Assembly (NCBI RefSeq): GCF_001294535.1
Contig: NZ_LGIC01000031.1
Span: forward strand, 62,001-126,000
DNA: 64,000 nt
Source of the DNA: Cypionkella psychrotolerans
Lineage (GTDB): Bacteria; Pseudomonadota; Alphaproteobacteria; Rhodobacterales; Rhodobacteraceae
Reading direction: 5' to 3'
Shown piece by piece: positions 27,783 through 36,584 of the stretch (positions within the stretch are counted from its first letter, which is position 1; each line of letters opens with the position of its first letter). The translations under genes and the position numbers were made by a program. A model generated the notes under the pieces. That model worked only from the letters and a program-made list of their open reading frames with translations. It was not told the origin of the DNA and did not search any database.

Positions 27783-29216
27783 ATGGATATGCCGATCCCC
27801 AATGCCGCCATCGTCGCGTGCAAATCTGCCATTGTCGCACGGCTGCGCAGCGTTCTGCCTGCGGATGCGGTGATCAGCGATCCGGCGGAAACCCGCGCCT
27901 ATGAATGTGATGCGCTGACCGCCTACCGCTGCGCTCCCCTCGTCGTCGTCCTGCCCCGCACCACCGCCGAGGTCGCCGCCGTTTTGGGAATTTGCCATGA
28001 AGAACAAGTGCCTGTGGTGCCGCGTGGCTCTGGCACTTCGCTGGCCGGGGGCGCTTTGCCCACCGCCGATTGCGTGATATTGGGCGTGTCGCGGATGAAC
28101 GCAGTGCTGGAAACCGACTACGACAATCGTTTCATCCGGGTGCAATCGGGCCGCACCAACCTGTCGGTGACGGGGGCGATTGAGGCCGATGGCTGGTTCT
28201 ATGCTCCCGATCCTTCCAGTCAACTCGCCTGCGCCATCGCGGGCAATATCGCGATGAACTCGGGCGGCGCGCATTGCCTGAAATATGGCGTCACCACCAA
28301 CAACCTGCTGGGCGTGACCTTGGTGCAAATGGATGGCACAGTGGTCGAGGTCGGCGGGCCATGGCTGGATTCTGGTGGGATTGACCTTTTGGGAGTGATT
28401 TGCGGCTCGGAAGGGCAGCTTGGCGTCGTAACAGAGGCCACCCTGCGCATCCTGCCGAAACCCGAAGGCGCGCGGCCCGTTCTGGTCGGCTTTAACTCCA
28501 ACGAAGTCGCAGGCACCTGCGTGTCTGACATCATCAAAGCCGGCATCCTGCCCGTTGCCATTGAATTCATGGATCGCCCCTGCATCCGCGCGACCGAGGC
28601 CTTCGCCAAAGCCGGCTATCCCGATTGCGAGGCTTTGCTGATCATCGAGGTCGAAGGTTCACCGTCTGAAATCGCCGAACAACTCTCCCGCATCAAGGCC
28701 ATCGCGATGACCCACAATCCGGTGGAATTTCGCGAAGCAGCCGACGAAGACCAAGCCAAGCGCATCTGGCTGGGCCGCAAATCGTCGTTCGGAGCAATGG
28801 GACAGATCAATGATTACATGTGCTTGGATGGCACGATTCCGGTCTCGGCCCTGCCCTATGTGCTGCGCCGTATCGGCGAGATGAGCGCCGCTTGCGGTCT
28901 GGACGTCGGCAATGTGTTTCACGCAGGCGACGGCAATATGCACCCGTTGATTCTGTTCGACGCCAACAAACCCGGCGATCTGGAACGCTGCGAGGCGTTT
29001 GGCGCGGATATCCTGAAGCTCTGTGTCGAGGTTGGTGGTTGTTTGACAGGAGAGCACGGCGTGGGGATAGAGAAGCGCGATCTGATGGCGGTGCAGTTCA
29101 ATCCGGTCGACCTAGAGGCGCAGTTGCGGGTCAAGGACGTGTTCGATCCGGCGTGGCTGTTGAACCCGGCGAAGGTGTTTCCGTTAGATGTAACGGCGGG
29201 GCGGCGCGCGGGTTGA
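27783..29216 (+). CDS. glcD: Glycolate oxidase subunit GlcD
   Basis: A 477-residue FAD-linked oxidase of the VAO/PCMH type. The FAD-binding domain has VPVVPRGSGTSLAGGALP and GNIAMNSGGAHCLKYG, and the C-terminal substrate domain has GNVFHAGDGNMHPLILFD and CLTGEHGVGIEKR. With GlcE and GlcF it oxidises glycolate to glyoxylate and passes electrons to the respiratory chain. AAGGAG lies 8 bases before the ATG. A promoter and an operator candidate stand directly upstream, and glcE follows after about 96 bases. Confidence 0.95.
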   Translation: MDMPIPNAAIVACKSAIVARLRSVLPADAVISDPAETRAYECDALTAYRCAPLVVVLPRTTAEVAAVLGICHEEQVPVVPRGSGTSLAGGALPTADCVILGVSRMNAVLETDYDNRFIRVQSGRTNLSVTGAIEADGWFYAPDPSSQLACAIAGNIAMNSGGAHCLKYGVTTNNLLGVTLVQMDGTVVEVGGPWLDSGGIDLLGVICGSEGQLGVVTEATLRILPKPEGARPVLVGFNSNEVAGTCVSDIIKAGILPVAIEFMDRPCIRATEAFAKAGYPDCEALLIIEVEGSPSEIAEQLSRIKAIAMTHNPVEFREAADEDQAKRIWLGRKSSFGAMGQINDYMCLDGTIPVSALPYVLRRIGEMSAACGLDVGNVFHAGDGNMHPLILFDANKPGDLERCEAFGADILKLCVEVGGCLTGEHGVGIEKRDLMAVQFNPVDLEAQLRVKDVFDPAWLLNPAKVFPLDVTAGRRAG

Positions 29217-29270
29217 AGCGCCGGGACTGTCTGCCCACCAGTCCATTGATTTCTCGAACTAATAGCGAAA

Positions 29271-29297
29271 CCAACGGACTCCCCCAAGGATATTTGA
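29271..29297. repeat. Half-copy of the AAATATCC intergenic motif
   Basis: On the minus strand this reads CTCTGTGCTCAAATATCC followed by TTGGGGG. It resembles the half-elements at 42620 and 53452 and the left part of the long hairpin repeats at 7231 and 48841. It lies in the short gap before glcE. Confidence 0.45.
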
Positions 29298-29312
29298 GCA
29301 CAGAGGATGACC

Positions 29313-30377
29313 ATGCGACCTGCTTCGGAAAGCGAACTGAGCGAGATGATACAAGCCGCGCAGGCTTTGCATATCCAAGGCGGGGGCACGCGTGGAGTTG
29401 GGTGCGTGGTGGGCGAGGTGTTGGATACCAGTGGGTTGAGCGGTGTTGAATTGTATGAACCCGGCGCTTTGACTTTGGTGGCGCGGGCGGGGACTCCGCT
29501 GGCCGAGATCAATGCACTGCTGGCCTCTGAACGGCAGCGCTTGGCTTTTGAAGTGCCCGACATGCGCGCAGTTTTAGGTCGTCAGGGTGTCTCAACCATA
29601 GGCGGCGTGGTGGCCGCCAATGCCTCCGGCCCGCGCCGTGTGCAGGTTGGGGCCTGCCGCGATGCCTTGCTCGGGGTGCGCTTTGTCGATGGCCGGGGCG
29701 ATGTGATCAAGAACGGCGGGCGGGTGATGAAGAATGTCACCGGCTATGATTTGGTCAAGCTGATGGCCGGAGCACATGGTACTTTGGGCGTGTTGACCGA
29801 ACTGTCGTTCAAAGTGCAGGCGGTGCCAGAGGCCGAGGTGACACTTGTGGCCGAGCGGGCTTTACCGCAGGGGTTGGCGGATTTGCGGGCCGCACTTGGC
29901 TCTCCTTATGACATTTCGGGCGCGGCTTGGATACAGGGCCGGGCGATGATCCGGCTGGAAGGTATGGCCGGATCGGTCGCATACCGTGCGGGGAAGTTGC
30001 GGGATTTACTCGGGTTTGAAGAAGCGCCAAGCGATTGGGCGGCGATCCGCGATGTGTCTGCATTTGCTAGGCGGACGGGAGCCGTCTGGAAGCTGTCAAT
30101 CAAGCCAACCGAAGCCGCAGCCCTGATCCAGCGCCTTGGGCTGGAGGCGATTTGCGATTGGGGCGGCGGGCTGGTCTGGCTGCTCGATCCATCAGCTGCG
30201 GCGGATGTGCGTGGCGCAGTGGCAGGGATCGGCCATGCCACCCTGATACGGGCCTCGTCGCGGATGGAAACCGTTCCTGCCTTCTCACCAGAAGCCCCCG
30301 CCGTGGCCACCCTCACAGCTGGCCTGCGGGCAAAATTCGATCCACGCAGCGTTTTCAATCCGGGGATGAGGAGCTGA
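29313..30377 (+). CDS. glcE: Glycolate oxidase subunit GlcE
   Basis: A 354-residue FAD-binding subunit, shorter than GlcD. Visible motifs are IQGGGTRGVG, STIGGVVAANASGPRRVQ and NGGRVMKNVTGYDLVKLMAG, the last being typical of GlcE. Two in-frame ATG codons follow an AGAGG; the second (29313) has proper 6-base spacing and is preferred. The stop TGA shares one base with the glcF start (TGATG). Confidence 0.95.
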   Translation: MRPASESELSEMIQAAQALHIQGGGTRGVGCVVGEVLDTSGLSGVELYEPGALTLVARAGTPLAEINALLASERQRLAFEVPDMRAVLGRQGVSTIGGVVAANASGPRRVQVGACRDALLGVRFVDGRGDVIKNGGRVMKNVTGYDLVKLMAGAHGTLGVLTELSFKVQAVPEAEVTLVAERALPQGLADLRAALGSPYDISGAAWIQGRAMIRLEGMAGSVAYRAGKLRDLLGFEEAPSDWAAIRDVSAFARRTGAVWKLSIKPTEAAALIQRLGLEAICDWGGGLVWLLDPSAAADVRGAVAGIGHATLIRASSRMETVPAFSPEAPAVATLTAGLRAKFDPRSVFNPGMRS

Positions 30378-31648
30378 TGCAGACGCATTTCACTGAAACT
30401 CAACTGCAAGACCCAAAACTGGCCGAAGCCAACAAGATCCTGCGATCCTGCGTGCATTGCGGGTTTTGCACCGCAACTTGCCCGACCTATCAAGTGCTTG
30501 GTGATGAGTTAGACAGCCCGCGTGGTCGGATTTATCTGATCAAGGAAATGCTGGAAACCGGACGGCCCGCCGATGCGCGCACCGTCAAACATCTGGATCG
30601 CTGCCTGTCGTGCCTCGCCTGCACCACCACCTGTCCGTCTGGTGTGGACTATATGCATCTGATTGATCAGGCGCGGGCCTATGTCGAGAAAACCTACAAA
30701 CGCCCGCTGTCAGATCGCCTGCTGCGCTGGGTGCTCGCCAAAGTGATCCCGCATCCCACCCGCTTCCGGCTTGCGCTGTTTGCCGCTAAACTGGGCCGAC
30801 CCTTCGCACGGTTGATCCCGGATGCGAGGCTGAGGGCCATGCTGGCAATGGCTCCGAGAACCATCCCCCCGGTCAGCCGCAACGATGATCCGCAAAGCTT
30901 TGCGCCCACTGCGCCCAAGCGGATGCGCGTGGCTTTGATGACCGGATGCGCGCAAAAGGCACTGAACACCGATATCAACGACGCCACCATCCGTCTGCTG
31001 CGGCGTTTGGGTTGCGAGGTGGTGGTGCCGCGCGGCATGGGCTGCTGCGGTGCGCTGACGCATCACATGGGGCGCGAGGCCGAAAGCCATACCGCCGCCC
31101 GCGCCAATATCGCCGCGGTTATGGCTGAAACGCGTGGTGCTGGCTTGGATGCGATTGTGATCAATACCAGTGGGTGCGGCACCACCGTTAAGGATTACGG
31201 CCATATGATCGGCACGGCAGAGGCCGCTGAAGTATCCGCCCTGACGCTGGATATATCCGAGCTGTTGCAACGTCTTACCCTGCCGGAAGGTGCGCCCAAA
31301 GGCTTGACCGTCGCCTATCATGCCGCCTGTAGCCTGCAACACGGCCAGCAAATCAAAACCGCGCCAAAAGACCTGCTGAAGCGTGTAGGCTTCACCGTGG
31401 TCGAGCCTGCCGACAGCCATCTGTGCTGCGGATCAGCAGGCACCTACAACCTGCTGCAACCCGAGATTTCGCAGGCATTACGAAGCCGCAAAGTTCAAAC
31501 CCTAGAGGCCAAGCATCCCGATATCATCGCGGCCGGTAACATCGGCTGCATGATGCAGATCGGTGCAGCGACAGCCATCCCCATCGTGCATACGGTTGAA
31601 CTGCTGGATTGGGCCACAGGTGGGCCGAAACCGCGCGCCTTGGGGTGA
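30377..31648 (+). CDS. glcF: Glycolate oxidase iron-sulfur subunit GlcF
   Basis: A 423-residue electron-transfer subunit. Two 4Fe-4S motifs are complete, CVHCGFCTATCP (about residues 23-34) and CLSCLACTTTCP. Two CCG domains follow (GCCGALTHHMG and LCCGSAGTYN) that bind further Fe-S or quinone-facing cofactors. It passes electrons from GlcD/GlcE to the membrane quinone pool. The start overlaps the glcE stop by one base; a longer frame into glcE is not needed. Confidence 0.96.
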   Translation: MQTHFTETQLQDPKLAEANKILRSCVHCGFCTATCPTYQVLGDELDSPRGRIYLIKEMLETGRPADARTVKHLDRCLSCLACTTTCPSGVDYMHLIDQARAYVEKTYKRPLSDRLLRWVLAKVIPHPTRFRLALFAAKLGRPFARLIPDARLRAMLAMAPRTIPPVSRNDDPQSFAPTAPKRMRVALMTGCAQKALNTDINDATIRLLRRLGCEVVVPRGMGCCGALTHHMGREAESHTAARANIAAVMAETRGAGLDAIVINTSGCGTTVKDYGHMIGTAEAAEVSALTLDISELLQRLTLPEGAPKGLTVAYHAACSLQHGQQIKTAPKDLLKRVGFTVVEPADSHLCCGSAGTYNLLQPEISQALRSRKVQTLEAKHPDIIAAGNIGCMMQIGAATAIPIVHTVELLDWATGGPKPRALG

Positions 31649-31705
31649 TTTGCCTCACATCTGCCTCACTTTTTGGCTAGATCGGGCGACCAGACCGGAG
31701 AACCC

Positions 31706-32506
31706 ATGCGCTTTGCCCTCATAGCCCTGCTTGCCCTTGCCAGCCTGCCCGCTGCGGCACAGGAATCCCCCCTCATCAGCCTGCAAACCGGCGATGATTC
31801 AAAGGGTTGGAACGCGGTTGGGCGATTGAACCTAGGCGACCGTGGTTTTTGCACCGGCACCCTGATCGCCCCCGATCTGGTGCTGACCGCCGCCCATTGC
31901 CTGTTCGACAAAGAAACCGGGGCGCGGATTGACGCCCGGGATATCCATTTCCTTGCCGGTCTGCGCAATGGCCGCGCCGAGGCCTATCGCAACGTGGCCC
32001 GCGCCGTCGCCCACCCGGATTACGCCTATTCCGGCGAGGACGATCTGGATCGCACCGCCTTTGATGTCGCCGTGCTAGAACTGGATCAGCCGATCCGCCT
32101 GCCCTCGATCCAGCCGATCGGCACCACGTCGCCGCCCTCCTTAGGCGATGAGGTTGGAGTGGTGTCTTACGCGCAGGATCGCGCCGAAGCGCCTTCGCTG
32201 CAACAGACATGCCATGTGATTGATGGCTCGGACAAAGTGCTGGTGCTGTCCTGCGATGTGGATTTCGGCTCCTCCGGTGCGCCGATTTTCACGGTGAAAA
32301 ACGGCGTGCCGCAGATTGTCTCGGTGGTTTCGGCCAAGGCGGAATCGGACGGCAAAAAGGTCTCGCTCGGCACCCCGCTTGAAGCGCCTTTGGCCGTTGT
32401 GCTGGCAGAATTGGCGAAAGAAAGCCGGGCGGTTTCAGTGGCGGGCACCAAGGTCAACACCCTTTCCGGCGGCAAAGCCAGCGGCGCAAAATTCGTCAAA
32501 CCCTGA
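31706..32506 (+). CDS. Secreted trypsin-like serine protease
   Basis: A 266-residue S1-family protease. Residues 1-19 form a signal peptide ending LPAAAQE. The triad is visible: His in LVLTAAHCLFD (residue 64), Asp in AFDVAVLELDQ, and Ser in CDVDFGSSGAPIF. The Ser motif GSSGAP is the usual variant of V8/trypsin-like bacterial enzymes in this group. The mature enzyme would act in the periplasm or outside. A cysteine in FCTGTL and one in AHC would form the classical disulfide near the His. No inhibitor gene is adjacent. Confidence 0.9.
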   Translation: MRFALIALLALASLPAAAQESPLISLQTGDDSKGWNAVGRLNLGDRGFCTGTLIAPDLVLTAAHCLFDKETGARIDARDIHFLAGLRNGRAEAYRNVARAVAHPDYAYSGEDDLDRTAFDVAVLELDQPIRLPSIQPIGTTSPPSLGDEVGVVSYAQDRAEAPSLQQTCHVIDGSDKVLVLSCDVDFGSSGAPIFTVKNGVPQIVSVVSAKAESDGKKVSLGTPLEAPLAVVLAELAKESRAVSVAGTKVNTLSGGKASGAKFVKP

Positions 32507-32526
32507 TTCCTCGACTCTTGCTGGGT

Positions 32527-32555
32527 CTTGAAACCCGCCAAAGCGCTTCCCAAAT
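32527..32555 (+). promoter_or_regulatory. Candidate RpoH (heat-shock) promoter
   Basis: CTTGAA at 32527 matches the RpoH -35 box, and CCCAAAT at 32549-32555 resembles the -10 box CCCCATnT with a 16-base spacer. It lies about 110 bases before the hsp20 start, leaving a leader long enough for an RNA thermometer. Confidence 0.45.
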
Positions 32556-32584
32556 CAGCGTAGTCCCCAAGGTGCCGCAATCGG

Positions 32585-32668
32585 GCTTCGGGGGCGTCAA
32601 CCGCCTTGCCCTTCTGGGAAGGCTTCCGCGCCGTTCACAAAACGGCCATCGCTTGAAAGAGGATGACT
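32585..32668 (+). promoter_or_regulatory. ROSE-type RNA thermometer candidate
   Basis: The hsp20 leader can fold into successive small stems (GGCG/CGCC near 32596; CCGTT/AACGG at 32630-32645). The last element places TCGCT (32649-32653) opposite GAGGA (32659-32663), the exact UYGCU/anti-Shine-Dalgarno pairing that defines ROSE elements, including the position for the G-G mismatch. At low temperature this would hide the ribosome binding site. Confidence 0.6.
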
Positions 32669-33145
32669 ATGCGCAATTTTGATTTCGCTCCGCTCTACCG
32701 TGCCACCGTTGGCTTCGACCGTATGGCCGATCTGGTTGATCGTGCCCTGAACGCCGATGTAGCCCAGCCCACCTATCCTCCTTACAACATTGAGAAAACC
32801 GCCGATGATGCCTATCGCATCTCGATCGCCGTCGCCGGTTTCTCGCCAGATGAGCTATCGGTAGAGGTGAAAGACGGCGCGCTGCACGTCACCGCCCGCA
32901 AAGCGCCTGAGACTGAAGGCCGCGCCTATCTGCACCGTGGCATCGCCACCCGCGCCTTTGATCGCCGCTTTGCTTTGGCCGATCATGTCCGCGTCGCCGG
33001 GGCAGCCCATGAACACGGTATGCTGCATATTGATCTGGTGCGTGAAACCCCGGAGGCGCTGAAACCCCGCCGCATTGAGATCGGTCGCCGCGTCGATGTT
33101 GAGACGAAAGCGGTTGAGGCACAGGTCGAAACCGCCAACGCCTAA
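32669..33145 (+). CDS. Small heat-shock protein Hsp20/IbpA-like
   Basis: A 158-residue alpha-crystallin protein that holds unfolding proteins. The start MRNFDFAPLYR with GFDRMADLVD is typical of alphaproteobacterial Hsp20 class A. The ACD spans about residues 33-130 (YNIEKTADDAYRISIAVAGF; ALADHVRVAGAAHEHGMLHIDL). The C-terminal I-x-I anchor appears as RRIEIG. Of two ATG codons six bases apart I chose the second because AGAGGA stands at correct spacing. Expression is probably controlled by heat at both promoter and leader. Confidence 0.92.
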   Translation: MRNFDFAPLYRATVGFDRMADLVDRALNADVAQPTYPPYNIEKTADDAYRISIAVAGFSPDELSVEVKDGALHVTARKAPETEGRAYLHRGIATRAFDRRFALADHVRVAGAAHEHGMLHIDLVRETPEALKPRRIEIGRRVDVETKAVEAQVETANA

Positions 33146-33160
33146 ACACCACACCGACCC

Positions 33161-33190
33161 AAAAGGCCCGGCCCTGCGCCGGGCCTTTTG
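33161..33190 (+). terminator. Rho-independent terminator after hsp20
   Basis: Strong GC stem AAAAGGCCCGG/CCGGGCCTTTT around CCTGCG. The A and T tracts make it usable on both strands. Confidence 0.92.
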
Positions 33191-33250
33191 CTTTGCCTCA
33201 CGCTCTGCGATACTCTGGGCCACAGCCGCAACCAGCCGTATGGAGAGCAG

Positions 33251-34498
33251 ATGAAAGCCCACCTTCCCCCCAAACAAATCACGGCTGTTGAAACTCCGCA
33301 CCCGATGCACCCCGCCACCCGCGCGCTGGATGGCGGCCTGCGTCCCGATCCGATCACCGGGGCCATCGCCCCCAGCATTTCCATGTCCGTCAACAACGTC
33401 TTCACCCCCGGCGGCTCTGCGTTTTCCGCCGATGGCATTGGGGATCTGACCGAACTGCCCTACCTTTACGCCCGCTGGACCAACCCGACCGTCCGCGATC
33501 TGGAACGCCGCCTCGCCAGCCTCGAATCCGCCGAAGATGCCCTCGCCACCGCCACCGGAGTCGCCGCAATCGCCGCAACCTTTCTGGCGCTGCTGAAATC
33601 GGGCGATCATCTGATCATTTCTGACGTCTGCTATGCCGGGGCTTACGAACTCGCCACCCGAATTCTGCCCGGTTTTGGTATTGAGGTGACCCCGGTGAAC
33701 CTCTCAAACCTTGACGCCCTCAGGTCAGCCCTGCGCCCGAATACCAAACTGATCCATGCCGAAAGCCCCTGTAACCCCTTACTGCGCTTGACGGATCTTT
33801 CCGCGCTGGCCGAGATTGCCCGCGCCGCAGGCGTGTTGACTTCGGTGGACAGCACCCTCGCCACCCCCGTGATAACCCAGCCACTGACCCATGGCATGGA
33901 TCTGGTCATCCACTCATTAACCAAGTTTATGAACGGCCATGGCGATGCCTTGGGCGGCGCTGTGATTGGCCGCAAAGAGCTGATTTCCCGCATCCGCGCC
34001 TCGTCTGGGGTCTATCTCGGCGCGGCACTGTCGGCACAAAACGCGTGGCTGATCCTGCGCGGCATCGACACTTTGTTTCCCCGCCTGCGCACCGCCTCCG
34101 AGAACGCCATGGTGCTCGCAAAGCATCTGGAAGCGCATCCCAAAGTCTTGGCCGTCACCTACCCCGGCCTTGCCAGCCATCCGCAACACGCCCTTGCCGC
34201 CCGCCAAATGGCGCTGCCCGGCGGCATGATCACCTTCCAAACCGCCGATCCCGAAGTGGTGGCACAAAAGATGGCCGCGCGGTTCCGTGTGATGCACTAC
34301 GCCTTTTCACTCGGCCACCAACGCAGCATCTGCGTCCATATCGGCACCGATGATATCATGGCCTCGACCTACCGGATGACAGGCGAAAGCCTTGCCGATT
34401 ACAAACGCTTCGCCGGCGAAGGCGTGTTCCGCTTATCGGTCGGCTTGGAAGATGCACGCGATCTGATCGAGGATCTGGACCGCGCGCTGGCCGATTAA
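33251..34498 (+). CDS. Cys/Met-metabolism PLP enzyme (cystathionine lyase/synthase type)
   Basis: A 415-residue trans-sulfuration enzyme of fold type I. The PLP lysine is in VIHSLTKFMNGHGDALGG, and the phosphate-binding YARWTNPT and RLASLESAEDALATATG are typical. The C-terminus has GVFRLSVGLEDARDLIEDL. The family includes cystathionine gamma-synthase, beta- and gamma-lyases and methionine gamma-lyase, and sequence reading alone cannot pick one. I chose MKAHLPPKQ as start; upstream codons overlap the hsp20 terminator region. Confidence 0.88.
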   Translation: MKAHLPPKQITAVETPHPMHPATRALDGGLRPDPITGAIAPSISMSVNNVFTPGGSAFSADGIGDLTELPYLYARWTNPTVRDLERRLASLESAEDALATATGVAAIAATFLALLKSGDHLIISDVCYAGAYELATRILPGFGIEVTPVNLSNLDALRSALRPNTKLIHAESPCNPLLRLTDLSALAEIARAAGVLTSVDSTLATPVITQPLTHGMDLVIHSLTKFMNGHGDALGGAVIGRKELISRIRASSGVYLGAALSAQNAWLILRGIDTLFPRLRTASENAMVLAKHLEAHPKVLAVTYPGLASHPQHALAARQMALPGGMITFQTADPEVVAQKMAARFRVMHYAFSLGHQRSICVHIGTDDIMASTYRMTGESLADYKRFAGEGVFRLSVGLEDARDLIEDLDRALAD

Positions 34499-34508
34499 TG
34501 CGCTCGAT

Positions 34509-36584
34509 TTAACGCTGGGACAAAGCCTTGGCGGTGCGCATCAGGTTCACCGCCTCAATCCGGTAGCCGAACTCGTCCGCACCGCGCGAGGCGAGGGCCA
34601 GATCAATTGCCTGATCCCAGCCCCAAGCGCCGAGATACTTGGTATCGGTCAAAAGCTGCCCAAACCCCGCAATCGCGGCGGCAAAGCGGGTTTCATCCGT
34701 CACTGGCATCCCCGGCACAATTGGGGTTTCCTGTAGGGCGCTGTCTTTGCCGCCGGGCGCAACCGAGCGCAACCGCAGATAACCCAGTTCACTGGAACCC
34801 TCCGGCGCCTTAGCCGAACCATAGCGCAGCGGATCATTCCGCAACGCCGCACTCCCCGGCGCGGTCACCTCATAAATCGCCGTCACCGCCGTACCTGCGC
34901 CAATATCGCCCGCATCCACCTTGTCATTGTTGAAATCTTCGCGCGCCAAAGCGCGGGTTTCATAGCCAATCAGCCGATATTCCGCGACCTGTGCCGGGTT
35001 CCATTCCACCTGAATTTTCACATTATCTGCAATCGGATATAGCGCCCCGGTCACCTGATCGACCAACACTTTGCGCGCCTCATTCAGCGTGTCGATATAA
35101 GACGCCGTGCCATTGCCGTTCTGCGCCAGTGCTTGCATCGTCGCGTCATCGAGATTGCCGCGCCCAAAACCTAAGACCGACAGATACACCCCGCTTTCGC
35201 GCTTCTTGGCGATGAAGTCCTTCAACGCCTCTGGGTCATCAATGCCGACGTTGAAATCGCCATCGGTCGCCAACAGCACTCGAGAAACTTCGCCCTCGGC
35301 TTTCATGCTGTCCGCCACCTGATAGGCCAGCTCCAACCCCTGCGCGCCCGCAGTCGATCCCCCCGCCGAAAGCTGATCCAACGCCGCCATGATCGCCGCC
35401 GTATCGCTGGCCTTGGTGGGCGGCAAAACTTCGCCCGCACTTCCCGCATAGGCCACAACCGCCACCTGATCCTCTGACCGCAACTGCCCCAACATCAGCC
35501 CCAGCGATTGCTTCAACAGCGGCAGCTTGTTGGCATCCTCCATCGAGCCCGAGGTATCCACCAAAAACACCAAGTTCAGCGGAGGCCGATTGTCCACCTG
35601 CGGCACCGCGCCCTGAATGGCGATATTCACCAGCCTTGTGTTCGGGTTCCACGGTGTCGGCATCACGGTAATGGTGGGCCGAAACGCCTGATCGCCTTGG
35701 GGTTTCGGATAGGCGTAAGGGAAATAATTCACCATCTCCTCGATCCGCACCGCGGCCGGATCCGGCAGGTACCCCGCGTTCAGACTTGATCGCACCGTTG
35801 CATAAGACGCCGTATCTACGTCAATCGAAAAGGTCGAGACGGGTTCTTCCGTCGTCACCTTCACAGGATTGGCGTCAGCATTGGCGAAGGTTTCGGTATT
35901 GGGCTGCGGCAATGGGGCGGGTTCCATCACGGGCATCGACGCTGCGGGCTCAGCGGCATAGCTGTCGGCCGCCATTTTGGCGACGGCGCGCCCGGTTGGC
36001 ATCGGCGCGGGTGCTATCGCCTGCTCATCACGCGTCACCGCTTCAGGCTCTGCCAGCGTTGCAGTTTGGGCAGCATCCGCTGCGACATCAGCATCAGTCT
36101 TTGCTTGCTTATCTGCCTTCGCCTTGGCTTCCGCTTTGGCTGGAGCCTCGGCTTCGGACACTTGGGGCGCTGGCTTTGCCTCGGTGGTGTCATTCTGCGT
36201 TTGGAGCATAGGCTCTGGCAACGCATCCGGCACGGTCAATTCAGCAGGCGCATCCACTTGCGCGATGGGCTTGTTGCCGCGCGCCTCCTCCATCGGCCCC
36301 TTCCCCGACAACGGCAGGATCACCACAAACCCCACCAACAGGGCAGCGACAGATGTGGTAGCGGCAAGAATAGGTTTCATTTTCAAAGCGTTCAGCATGG
36401 CGAGCCCCCTTTGCAAGATACCCGCCTTCACAGGGCGGTCTTGCTTAGGACGCATCACCTCGGTCGATCCTTGGAGCCGATCAAAATTTTCCCTCGCCAA
36501 CCGCATGGCGACAGCTTTGGCAGCGGGATCGGGCGCGGGCACAGCGCGCAAAGCAGCTTTCAGGGCGTCAAGCTCATCACTCAT
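34509..36584 (-). CDS. VWA-domain membrane protein (YfbK-like) with cytoplasmic N-terminus
   Basis: A 691-residue protein. Residues 1-68 are cytoplasmic and charged, one membrane helix covers about 69-92, and a Pro/Ala/Glu-rich linker runs to about 240. The YfbK-type N-terminal domain (VSTFSIDVDTASYATVR) then precedes a VWA domain with an intact MIDAS DTSGSM (about residue 341) and a C-terminal DUF3520-like domain. Its start overlaps the stop of an ECF sigma gene in ATGA. The cytoplasmic part could serve as the anti-sigma segment, by position; no zinc-binding HxxxCxxC is present. The VWA part would sense or bind ligands in the periplasm. Confidence 0.9.
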   Translation of the reverse strand: MSDELDALKAALRAVPAPDPAAKAVAMRLARENFDRLQGSTEVMRPKQDRPVKAGILQRGLAMLNALKMKPILAATTSVAALLVGFVVILPLSGKGPMEEARGNKPIAQVDAPAELTVPDALPEPMLQTQNDTTEAKPAPQVSEAEAPAKAEAKAKADKQAKTDADVAADAAQTATLAEPEAVTRDEQAIAPAPMPTGRAVAKMAADSYAAEPAASMPVMEPAPLPQPNTETFANADANPVKVTTEEPVSTFSIDVDTASYATVRSSLNAGYLPDPAAVRIEEMVNYFPYAYPKPQGDQAFRPTITVMPTPWNPNTRLVNIAIQGAVPQVDNRPPLNLVFLVDTSGSMEDANKLPLLKQSLGLMLGQLRSEDQVAVVAYAGSAGEVLPPTKASDTAAIMAALDQLSAGGSTAGAQGLELAYQVADSMKAEGEVSRVLLATDGDFNVGIDDPEALKDFIAKKRESGVYLSVLGFGRGNLDDATMQALAQNGNGTASYIDTLNEARKVLVDQVTGALYPIADNVKIQVEWNPAQVAEYRLIGYETRALAREDFNNDKVDAGDIGAGTAVTAIYEVTAPGSAALRNDPLRYGSAKAPEGSSELGYLRLRSVAPGGKDSALQETPIVPGMPVTDETRFAAAIAGFGQLLTDTKYLGAWGWDQAIDLALASRGADEFGYRIEAVNLMRTAKALSQR

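Noticed and set aside
30152-30376. Longer N-terminus for GlcF
   Set aside because: It overlaps glcE in another frame and is Arg/Gly-rich. The ATG at 30377 shares a base with the glcE stop as expected for coupled genes.
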